Positions 1 through 5,217 of a stretch of 5,217 bases of DNA are shown piece by piece (positions within the stretch are counted from its first letter, which is position 1; each line of letters starts with the position of its first letter). The DNA is taken from the NCBI GenBank assembly GCA_036503065.1, contig DASXXM010000174.1:1-5217 (forward strand), in the 5' to 3' direction. The position numbers were made by a program, and so were the translations under genes. This DNA comes from DATEPR01 sp036503065. GTDB taxonomy: Bacteria; Actinomycetota; Actinomycetes; Mycobacteriales; Pseudonocardiaceae. Under the pieces are notes generated by a model. It was not told the DNA's origin, searched no databases, and saw only the letters and a program-made list of their open reading frames with translations.

Positions 1-1401
1 GAGATTCCGGTACAGCTCGTCGAACGTGTCGATCGCCTTGTCCAGGGTGAAGAACTCCAGCACCCGGTCGCGGGCCGCGGCGCCGAGCAGTGCCCGCCGG
101 GCATGATTGGTGAGCAGCGTGACGAACGCGGCGGCCATCGCGGCCGGATCGCGCGGCGGGACGACGATCCCGGTGTCCCCGATCGCCTCCGACACCCCGC
201 CGACATCGGTGGCCACGCACGGCCGACCGCACGTCATCGCCTCGATCACCGTGTAGGGAAAGCCCTCCGAGATGCTGGACAGCGCCACGACGTGACCGGC
301 GACGTAGGCGTCCCTGATCTGGTCGATCCGACCCTCGAAGGTGGTCACCGCGCCGATGCCGAGTCGTTCGGCCAGTACGACGCAGTGGTCCAGGTAGGGC
401 TGGTTGCCGACCGGGAAGCCGCCGAACAGCCGCAGCCGGGCCGTCGGAATCACCTTGTGTACCAGGGCGAACGCCCCGATCAACGTGTCGAGGTCCTTGA
501 TCGGGTCGATCCGGCCGGCCCAGGTGACGGTCGGCACCTCCGGCTCGGCCTCGACCGGCGGGAACGCGCTCGGGTCGACCCCGTTGTAGACGGTGCGGAT
601 CAGGTCGTGCGGGGCGCCGAGCCGTTCCTCCCAGCGCTGGTTGTACATGTTGCCGGGCGCGACCATGGCGGCCTCCCGGTAGGCCAGCGCACAGACCGCG
701 CGCAGGAAGGCCAGGTGCAGCGCCTTCACCGGCCAGCGGTAGGCGGAGTCCCGGTAGCCGAGATACCGCTCCCTGAGGTAGATGCCGTGCTCGGTGAGCA
801 GGATCGGCGTGCCGTAGGTCCACTTGGCCGCCAGCGCCGGCAGGGCGGCCAGCCCGTTGGCGACGCAGTGCGAGACGTCCGCCCGGACCGGGCGGGCGGT
901 CAGCGGACGCAGTGAGTGCTCCAGCAGTTGGAGCCCGGTCACCGCGTCGTGCACGGTCGGTGCCGGGTCATCGGCGCGGAGGTCCTGCCAGGTGTCCAGC
1001 AGGCCGCGTACCGTGTCCTCGGCGCGCAGGGCCGCGGTCAGGTCCTCCCCCTGGGCGTACTCGAACAGCGCGCGCAACGCCGCGGCGAACCGCCGCCCGC
1101 CGACCTCGTCGGTCGTCGAGCGGTCCAGCAACACCGCGAAGAACGAACGGATGAGCCGGCCGAACCGGTGCCGGGCGGCGCGGCCGGGGCGCCGGTTCGG
1201 TGTGTTGTCCCACAGCGGAATCGCGGTGACCGATGCGACGTTGGCCGGCAGGTCCCAGACCACACGCTCGTCGACACTGCCGACGATGGCGACGAGATGG
1301 AAAGAGTTCCTCGGCAGGCCGCGAACCAATTGGTCGCACCACACGCTGACGCCGCCGAACGAATGCGGGTAGGTGCCCTCGCTCATCAGGGTAATTTCCA
1401 T
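1..1401 (-). CDS. pelF: PelF-like GT4 family glycosyltransferase (C-terminus cut by window edge)
   Basis: Predicted cytoplasmic, nucleotide-sugar-dependent glycosyltransferase that would polymerise an exopolysaccharide of the Pel/galactosaminoglycan type. The frame is open for 467 codons and runs off the left edge. The N-terminus reads MEITLMSEGTYPHSFGGVSV, the EGTYP...GGVS signature of the DUF3492 region found in PelF proteins. Other visible motifs are TEHGIYLRER (E204-R212), PGNMYNQRW (from P249), VYNGVD (271-276), the donor-side AGRIDPIKD (A295-D303, with R297 and K302), and SEGFPYTVIE, which supplies the GT4 EX7E pair E379/E387. VGGVSEAIGDTG follows. PelF proteins are about 500 residues, so probably only a few dozen are missing. 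The start is well fixed: an in-frame TAA lies four codons upstream with no other start between; Met6 is the only near alternative. The gene is divergent from the secreted deacetylase at 1950. The family is clear from motifs; the donor sugar (UDP-GalNAc, UDP-GlcNAc or UDP-Glc) cannot be read from sequence. Confidence 0.9.
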   Translation of the reverse strand, partial: MEITLMSEGTYPHSFGGVSVWCDQLVRGLPRNSFHLVAIVGSVDERVVWDLPANVASVTAIPLWDNTPNRRPGRAARHRFGRLIRSFFAVLLDRSTTDEVGGRRFAAALRALFEYAQGEDLTAALRAEDTVRGLLDTWQDLRADDPAPTVHDAVTGLQLLEHSLRPLTARPVRADVSHCVANGLAALPALAAKWTYGTPILLTEHGIYLRERYLGYRDSAYRWPVKALHLAFLRAVCALAYREAAMVAPGNMYNQRWEERLGAPHDLIRTVYNGVDPSAFPPVEAEPEVPTVTWAGRIDPIKDLDTLIGAFALVHKVIPTARLRLFGGFPVGNQPYLDHCVVLAERLGIGAVTTFEGRIDQIRDAYVAGHVVALSSISEGFPYTVIEAMTCGRPCVATDVGGVSEAIGDTGIVVPPRDPAAMAAAFVTLLTNHARRALLGAAARDRVLEFFTLDKAIDTFDELYRNL

Positions 1402-1413
1402 CGGATCTGGTTA

Positions 1414-1418
1414 CCTTC
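1414..1418 (-). promoter_or_regulatory. Weak ribosome binding site of the PelF-like gene
   Basis: On the minus strand GAAGG lies 12 nt before the ATG at 1401. That is longer than the usual 5-9 nt, so initiation may be weak. The spacing would be worse for Met6. Met1 is still preferred because PelF-family proteins begin immediately before the EGTYP motif and an in-frame stop sits just upstream. Confidence 0.4.
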
Positions 1419-1454
1419 ATCCGGGAACGGGCGACCGAAAAGGCCTGCCTCCGA

Positions 1455-1482
1455 AGTATCTACACTTTTCCCGGCTTGTCAC
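1455..1482 (-). promoter_or_regulatory. Candidate sigma70-type promoter for the PelF-like gene
   Basis: Read on the minus strand, GTGACA (1482-1477; five of six matches to TTGACA) is followed after 16 nt by GATACT (1460-1455; four of six matches to TATAAT). Transcription would start near 1448 and give a leader of roughly 45-50 nt before the ATG at 1401. The match is reasonable for a high-GC actinobacterium, but it is judged by eye only. Confidence 0.4.
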
Positions 1483-1682
1483 CCCCCGTGAGCGGGCCAC
1501 GGTCGGATTCACCTGGACGGGTAATTTCACAGCCCAGCGAGACTATTTCGACAGCAAACAACCACTGCGCGTGCACATTTCCGACCACCTCTGACCTTGT
1601 TGGTTGCTCAAAGTAATCGTATCTGAGCGCAGCAGCACCGCCGGGACCAGAGTGAACACGATTCGGGTTTGACCAGTGGCGC

Positions 1683-1748
1683 TCGGCAACGTTAACTTGA
1701 TCAGCGCGACACAATAATTCTCCCGCCGCATGCTGTGATATCGGCAAC
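1683..1748. repeat. Direct repeat TCGGCAAC, two copies
   Basis: TCGGCAAC occurs at 1683-1690 and 1741-1748, 58 bp apart. The first is followed by GTT and the second by ACGTT, so the similarity extends a little beyond the 8-mer. It may be a paired operator site. It is too short to exclude chance. Confidence 0.25.
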
Positions 1749-1762
1749 ACGTTCCGAAAACA

Positions 1763-1800
1763 CTCCACACAGCAGTGGAGAGGCCCTTGGTAATAGGGCC
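1763..1800. repeat. Two back-to-back hairpins
   Basis: CTCCAC (1763-1768) pairs with GTGGAG (1775-1780) across a 6-nt loop. Only one base further on, GGCCCT (1782-1787) pairs with AGGGCC (1795-1800) across a 7-nt loop. Both stems are perfect 6-bp matches. No T-run follows on either strand, so this is not a standard intrinsic terminator. The hairpins lie upstream of the best promoter for the secreted protein. They would therefore act as DNA sites unless transcription starts further upstream, in which case they would be leader RNA structure. Confidence 0.5.
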
Positions 1801-1853
1801 ACAAGACCCTACTTGACCAGTCGATATTCCTCGATCGGGTGAGTGCAGGGTAT

Positions 1854-1864
1854 TTAGGCCCTAA
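1854..1864. promoter_or_regulatory. 11-bp palindrome TTAGGCCCTAA, possible operator
   Basis: TTAGG and CCTAA form a perfect inverted repeat around a single central C, 13 bp upstream of the TTGACA box at 1878. Its core GGCCCT recurs at 1782-1787 and, inverted, at 1795-1800. The position just upstream of a promoter fits an activator or repressor site. No known regulator is recognised from the motif. Confidence 0.35.
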
Positions 1865-1877
1865 TCTGTTGAGATCG

Positions 1878-1906
1878 TTGACAGCCGCCTTATGGCGACT
1901 GACACT
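1878..1906 (+). promoter_or_regulatory. Candidate promoter of the secreted deacetylase gene
   Basis: A perfect TTGACA (1878-1883) is followed after 17 nt by GACACT (1901-1906). The latter matches only three of six positions of TATAAT but keeps the important A at position 2 and T at position 6. Transcription would begin near 1913, leaving a leader of about 37 nt. The strong -35 with a weak -10 would fit dependence on an activator, but this is an inference. Confidence 0.4.
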
Positions 1907-1936
1907 GCCCAATAGAAACGCGCGCAAATCGCTATC

Positions 1937-1942
1937 GGAGGG
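1937..1942 (+). promoter_or_regulatory. Strong ribosome binding site GGAGGG fixing the GTG start
   Basis: GGAGGG lies 7 nt upstream of GTG at 1950, near-ideal spacing. It decides between two neighbouring GTG codons: the one at 1945 runs into TGA after one codon, whereas the one at 1950 opens the long frame and is followed at once by a signal peptide. Confidence 0.8.
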
Positions 1943-1949
1943 CTGTGTC

Positions 1950-2051
1950 GTGAACAAGCTGGCCAGTTGGTTGAAATATGGCACCGTGGTCGTGATAACG
2001 CTGCTCGGCGCGGTATCGCTCGCCGGCTTCGCGACGACCGCGGCCGCGGCC
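1950..2051 (+). other. Sec signal peptide
   Basis: Residues 1-34 have a short positively charged start (K3, K9), a hydrophobic core from about T12 to F27 and an alanine-rich end. Cleavage is most likely after A34, before TPPQLN. There is no twin arginine, and no cysteine follows that would suggest a lipoprotein. Confidence 0.85.
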
Positions 2052-5000
2052 ACACCACCACAACTGAACCTGCGGATACTGCTCGTCGGCGGCGGCACCG
2101 GTGACCCGACAACGGATGCCTGGCGCGCCACCCTGGACAGCGAGGGCGTGCCCTACACCCTGGCCACCGCGACCGGCCCCTACGGCGGCGAGACGGTGAC
2201 CCTGCCCGCTCTGTCCGGCGGCACCACCGGCAACTTCAACGGCGTCGTGATCGCCGACTCGCCCGCCGCCTTCGCCGCTGGGGCGTTGAACCCGCTGTTC
2301 GCCTACGAGTCCGCGTTCGGCGTGCGCCAGCTCGACGGGTACATGTACCCGTCGCCCGCGCTCGGCCTGACCGCGGCCGGCGGTGGCGTGCTGGACGGCA
2401 CCACCGGCACGCTCACCGCGACCGCCCTCGCGGCCATGCCGCAACTGAGGGGACCGGTGCCGTTCGACACCGGCACCTACGGCTACCCCGCCACCACCGT
2501 GGCCGGCGCCCCGGTGACACCGTGGCTGACCAACGCCGCCGGCCAGGTGCTGGCTGCCGTGTACCTGCATCCCGGTACCGACGCGCAGGCCAACGTGGCC
2601 GAACTGTCGCTCACCTTCAACTACAACGCCAACAGCCTGCAGTGGCTGCTGCTCGGGCCGGGCCTGATCGACTGGGTCACCCAGAACACCCACCTCGGCC
2701 TGTACCGCAACTACTTCGGCCAGGACGTCGACGACGTGTTCATCGCGGACAACGAGTGGAGCCGGCAGTACCAGTGCACGCCTGCCGCGGTCGAACCGGT
2801 CGACGTCGGCTGCCCGGCCGCCGTGCAGGGTAATCCGGCCGCGGGCCCGCCCGACTCGCTGATGAGCGCGGCGGACGTGGCCTACGTGGCGGCCTGGGAG
2901 CAGCAGACCGGGATCAAGCTCGAATTCGCGTTCAACGCCGTCGGCGCGTGCACTCAGCCCACCGTGACCCCCGCCAACGCGAACTGCGCTGGCAGCGCCG
3001 CCGTCAACGGCACGACCTACACCGATCCGGGCCTCGCCGTCGACCCCACCGCGCCCGACAGCACCGGGCTGGTCAACGCACTGCTGGCCAACCAGGCGAG
3101 CTTCAACTGGATCACGCACACCTGGTCGCATCTCTACCTCGGGTGCCTGGCGTGGCAGCCGCTGGTCACGAACGCCGCGACCGTCGGCGGTGGCGGCTCG
3201 CTCGCGGCCGGCACCTACGGGTACGAGGTCACCGCCGCTACCGCCTACGGCGAGTCCGAGCCGTCATCGGCCGTCACGGCTACCGTCGGCGCGACCGGTT
3301 CGGTGTCGCTGAGCTGGCCCGACGCCACCAACGGCGGCGGTCCCACACTGTCCACACTGGAGTCCCGGTTCAGTGGCGGCACCGGTTTCTGGGGTTACAA
3401 GGTCTACCGCCAGAACCCCGGCACGACCGGTTACGGGCTGGTCGGCACGGTGGCCGAGAATCTGGCCGGCGGCACCGCCACCTACGACTTCACCGACACC
3501 GGCGCCACCGCGCCCGGCGTCGCACCGGACACCACCAGCAGCTACCCGACGGCGACCAACCCGGCCATCGAGTGCGGCGGCACCGGCGGCAACGGCTGGG
3601 TGCCGGCGGCGGCCACCGACCCGACCACCAGCATCGCCGGGCAGATCGGCCTCGACGTCGCCTTCGCGCAGGCCAACGGGCTGACTAACTACACTCCCAG
3701 CGCGATCGTGACCGGCGAGCACTCCGGGCTGGAAAGCCCGAACATGGCGGCGGCACTGGCCGCGACCGGTGTCACCACCTTCGGCAGCGACGCCTCCCGG
3801 CAACCGAACACCTACCAGATCACGTCTGGTTCGAACGTGGCGAACGCCGCCCCGCGCTACCCCAGCAACATCTACTACAACGTGAGCAACTGGCAGAACC
3901 AGTTGTCCGAGTACAACACGCTCTACGTCGCGCCAGGAGTATCCATCGGCGACACCCAGTACCCCGGTCAAACCGGGCGCTGTGCGGCCAGTTCGGTGAC
4001 GACCTGTCAGAGTGCGCCGGCGACCGAGGCGTCCCTGTTGGCTTCCGAGTCGCACATCATGCTCAGCCACATCCTGGCCAACAACCCCCGCATGGGCTAC
4101 GCACACCAGTCCAACCTGGTCGGGCCCGCGCAGGTCAACGGCGTCGACTCCGGCTACGTGCTGTTGACCCTGCTCAACAGCATGCTGGCGCAGTACAACT
4201 CCTGGTACACCGTGGCGTTGGCGCAGATCACCGACGTCAGCGCCAGCACCGCGCTGCGGCGGCAGGCCGCCTGGGCGGCAACCGGGACGGTCAGCGCGTC
4301 CATCCGCAACGGTGTCGTCACCGTCACCAACTCCGGTGCCGGTGCGGCCACCGTCCCGGTCACCGTGCCGGCGGGCACCACCGTGAACGGCGCCGCCTTC
4401 GGCCAGTCATACGGCGCAACCCTGTCCGACTGGACCACGGTCGGCGCGGGAGCGTCGCAGACGCTGGCCGAGAACGTGCCGCCGACCATCATCAGCGGGG
4501 CGACGGCGACCTCGATCGTGGGCGCGGCCTTCAACTTCTCCGTGGCCACCACCGGTGCGCCGACCCCGGCGATCACCGAATCGGGCGCGCTCCCGACGGG
4601 TCTGACCTTCACCGACCGGGGTGACGGCACCGCCACCATCACGGGCACCCCCGCCAGTGGGACCGGCGGAAGCTACCCGCTGACCCTCACCGCGACATCG
4701 ACCGCCGGCACGGCCAGCCAGAGCGTCACGCTGGCCAACGCGGAGGCTCCGTCGATCACCAGCCCGAGCACGGCCGGCTTCACGGTCGGCACCGCGGGCA
4801 CCTACACGGTGACCACGACCGGCTATCCGGCCGCGACCATCACCGAGACCGGCGCACTGCCGGCCGGACTGTCCTTTGTCGACAAGGCGAACGGCACCGC
4901 GACCGTGGCCGGTACCCCGGCCGCGGGAACAGCTGGCACCTACCCGGTGACGATCTCGGCGACCAACTCCTCGGGCAGCACGGCGACTCTCCAGTTGACC

Positions 5001-5217
5001 GTCACGGTGGTGAACTCGGCTGGGCCGGTGATCACCAGTGGCGGCACGGCGTACTTCACGGTGGCGCAGAACGGCGCGTTCGCGATCACCACGACCGGAT
5101 CGCCCACCCCCGCGATCACCAAGACCGGCGCACTGCCGGCCGGGGTCACCTTCACCGACCAGGGCAACGGAACCGCCCTGCTACAAGGCACACCGACCAC
5201 CAGCGGCACCACCAACC
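1950..5217 (+). CDS. Secreted Agd3-like (CE18-type) polysaccharide deacetylase with FN3-like insert and Ig-like repeats, 3' partial
   Basis: Predicted extracellular metal-dependent deacetylase acting on N-acetylated amino-sugar exopolysaccharide. The frame is open for 1089 codons to the right edge. Order of parts: signal peptide 1-34; alpha/beta-looking N-terminal domain from about 38 to 250; NodB-like catalytic region about 255-740, interrupted by an FN3-like segment about 411-535; small beta-rich domain about 745-843; Ig-like repeats from 844 onward. Catalytic signatures visible: DVDD (259-262; D261 candidate base, D262 candidate metal ligand), HTWSH (H390 and H394, the H-S/T-x-x-H metal motif), TGEHSGL (588-594), GSDASR (612-617) and YAHQSN (H719, candidate catalytic acid). 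All eight cysteines (276, 288, 334, 346, 399, 542, 678, 686) lie in the catalytic region. Fungal Agd3 de-N-acetylates galactosaminogalactan; the substrate here is inferred from that similarity and from the divergent PelF-like neighbour. The deacetylase call is firm; CE18 membership rests on motif memory, not a search. Confidence 0.82.
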   Translation, partial: MNKLASWLKYGTVVVITLLGAVSLAGFATTAAAATPPQLNLRILLVGGGTGDPTTDAWRATLDSEGVPYTLATATGPYGGETVTLPALSGGTTGNFNGVVIADSPAAFAAGALNPLFAYESAFGVRQLDGYMYPSPALGLTAAGGGVLDGTTGTLTATALAAMPQLRGPVPFDTGTYGYPATTVAGAPVTPWLTNAAGQVLAAVYLHPGTDAQANVAELSLTFNYNANSLQWLLLGPGLIDWVTQNTHLGLYRNYFGQDVDDVFIADNEWSRQYQCTPAAVEPVDVGCPAAVQGNPAAGPPDSLMSAADVAYVAAWEQQTGIKLEFAFNAVGACTQPTVTPANANCAGSAAVNGTTYTDPGLAVDPTAPDSTGLVNALLANQASFNWITHTWSHLYLGCLAWQPLVTNAATVGGGGSLAAGTYGYEVTAATAYGESEPSSAVTATVGATGSVSLSWPDATNGGGPTLSTLESRFSGGTGFWGYKVYRQNPGTTGYGLVGTVAENLAGGTATYDFTDTGATAPGVAPDTTSSYPTATNPAIECGGTGGNGWVPAAATDPTTSIAGQIGLDVAFAQANGLTNYTPSAIVTGEHSGLESPNMAAALAATGVTTFGSDASRQPNTYQITSGSNVANAAPRYPSNIYYNVSNWQNQLSEYNTLYVAPGVSIGDTQYPGQTGRCAASSVTTCQSAPATEASLLASESHIMLSHILANNPRMGYAHQSNLVGPAQVNGVDSGYVLLTLLNSMLAQYNSWYTVALAQITDVSASTALRRQAAWAATGTVSASIRNGVVTVTNSGAGAATVPVTVPAGTTVNGAAFGQSYGATLSDWTTVGAGASQTLAENVPPTIISGATATSIVGAAFNFSVATTGAPTPAITESGALPTGLTFTDRGDGTATITGTPASGTGGSYPLTLTATSTAGTASQSVTLANAEAPSITSPSTAGFTVGTAGTYTVTTTGYPAATITETGALPAGLSFVDKANGTATVAGTPAAGTAGTYPVTISATNSSGSTATLQLTVTVVNSAGPVITSGGTAYFTVAQNGAFAITTTGSPTPAITKTGALPAGVTFTDQGNGTALLQGTPTTSGTTN
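2721..4118 (+). other. NodB-like (CE18-type) deacetylase domain of the secreted protein
   Basis: Residues 258-723 carry the ordered deacetylase motifs: the aspartate pair in DVDD; the H390/H394 pair; TGEHSGL in the place of the arginine-proline motif; GSDASR in the position of the fourth motif; and the terminal histidine H719 in YAHQSN. With D262, H390 and H394 this gives the Asp-His-His metal triad of NodB enzymes. The third and fifth motifs differ from those of ordinary peptidoglycan or chitin deacetylases and resemble Agd3-type enzymes, as far as I can recall that family. Confidence 0.72.
3180..3554 (+). other. FN3-like domain inserted within the deacetylase domain
   Basis: Residues about 411-535 read like a fibronectin type III or related beta-sandwich: AAGTYGYEVTAATAYGESEP is a typical strand pair and loop, followed by SVSLSW, GYKVYR, GLVGTV and TYDFTDTG. 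The segment starts about 17 residues after the metal-binding H394. It ends just before ECGGTGGNGW, where deacetylase-like sequence resumes. C399 and C542 bracket it and could form a disulfide that closes the insertion. The boundaries are approximate. Confidence 0.6.
4479..5217 (+). repeat. Ig-like (He_PIG-type) tandem repeats, at least three units
   Basis: Three related units begin near residues 844, 933 and 1024; the third is cut by the window edge. Each is about 90 residues and shares the pattern P-x-I-T-S ... TTG-x-P-x-x-x-I-T-x-x-GALP-x-G-(L/V)-(T/S)-F-x-D ... G(N/D)GTA ... GTP, followed by a G-T/S-Y-P strand. This matches putative Ig domains seen in surface and adhesion-like proteins. 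Units two and three share a 22-bp identical stretch (4846-4867 and 5122-5143) covering the TGALPAG codons, a sign of recent duplication or conversion. Such a tail probably holds the enzyme at the cell surface or binds the polymer. Confidence 0.75.

Larger units (their letters stand above)
1669..1821. repeat. Direct repeat TTGACCAGT, two copies
   Basis: The 9-mer TTGACCAGT occurs at 1669-1677 and again at 1813-1821 in the same orientation, 144 bp apart. Both copies lie in the divergent promoter region. They could be binding sites of one regulator or chance. The second copy also looks like a -35 box, but no convincing -10 lies at the right distance. Confidence 0.35.
1402..1949. other. Divergent intergenic regulatory region
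   Basis: These 548 bp separate the start codons of the two divergent genes. They are noticeably richer in A and T than the flanking genes (for example around 1690-1760 and 1850-1880). I see no convincing coding region: reading frames here are short, lack a good ribosome binding site and resemble no family I know. The segment contains a promoter-like pair for each gene, two adjacent hairpins, three copies of GGCCCT and two kinds of short direct repeat, listed separately. I looked for c-di-AMP (ydaO-type) and c-di-GMP riboswitch cores and found neither. Confidence 0.75.

Noticed and set aside
103..915. Long plus-strand open frame (270 codons) opposite the PelF-like gene
   Set aside because: Its translation is rich in Arg, Gly and Asp with no family resemblance. 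It is the antisense shadow of a GC-rich gene whose minus-strand frame shows a full set of GT4 motifs.
1422..1440. GGAAC sequence as an ECF sigma factor -35 box
   Set aside because: No matching -10 element lies at the expected distance on the plus strand.
1373..1594. Plus-strand frame of 73 codons across the PelF-like start
   Set aside because: It overlaps the 5' end of the PelF-like gene, has no good ribosome binding site and resembles nothing known.
1782..1800. Intrinsic terminator
   Set aside because: The stem has only six pairs, no T-run follows on either strand, and no gene ends nearby.
1740..1949. c-di-GMP or c-di-AMP riboswitch before the exopolysaccharide gene
   Set aside because: The location would make sense, but the conserved cores of the GEMM and ydaO classes are not present.
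1460..2131. Minus-strand frame of 223 codons spanning the intergenic region, and a 75-codon one at 1543-1770
   Set aside because: The first overlaps the well-supported start and signal peptide of the plus-strand gene. Neither has a clear ribosome binding site or family resemblance.
1932..3131. Minus-strand open frame of 399 codons
   Set aside because: It lies antisense to the secreted deacetylase and its composition (Gly, Arg, Val, His) is typical of shadow frames. The plus strand carries a ribosome binding site, a signal peptide and catalytic motifs.
3264..4106. Minus-strand open frame of 280 codons
   Set aside because: It is antisense to catalytic motifs of the deacetylase and shows no recognisable motif of its own.
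4154..4648. Minus-strand open frame of 164 codons, with another at 4940-5215
   Set aside because: Their repeated wording mirrors the Ig-like repeats on the plus strand, so they are shadows of the repeat array.

Overview
The window comes from a high-GC bacterium, most likely an actinobacterium. Coding DNA is strongly GC-biased at third codon positions, the second gene starts with GTG behind a GGAGGG ribosome binding site, and its product has a Gram-positive-style Sec signal peptide. No genus can be named from the sequence. Both genes run off the window, so neither stop codon is visible.

Layout: (i) 1-1401, minus strand: a cytoplasmic GT4 glycosyltransferase of the PelF type, with a DUF3492-like N-terminal half and a C-terminal EX7E catalytic motif. 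The C-terminus is cut off by the left edge. (ii) 1402-1949: a divergent, visibly more AT-rich intergenic region of 548 bp. It holds a candidate promoter for each gene, two back-to-back hairpins, a recurring GGCCCT motif that includes an 11-bp palindrome, and short direct repeats. (iii) 1950-5217, plus strand: a large secreted protein of at least 1089 residues. It has a signal peptide, an unassigned N-terminal domain, a NodB-like polysaccharide deacetylase domain resembling the fungal Agd3/CE18 family, an FN3-like domain apparently inserted inside that catalytic domain, a small beta-rich linker domain and at least three Ig-like (He_PIG-type) repeats.

How they may work together (inference): PelF-type enzymes polymerise an amino-sugar exopolysaccharide in the cytoplasm, and Agd3-type enzymes de-N-acetylate alpha-1,4-linked galactosaminoglycan outside the cell. 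Fungal galactosaminogalactan clusters pair a GT4 synthase with Agd3, and bacterial pel operons pair PelF with the deacetylase PelA. Here a bacterial PelF-like synthase sits head-to-head with an Agd3-like deacetylase, which suggests an actinobacterial cationic galactosamine-type matrix system. The flanks, not visible here, would be expected to carry a PelG-like exporter, an epimerase and glycoside hydrolases.

No tRNA, rRNA, CRISPR array, transposase or clear intrinsic terminator was seen.
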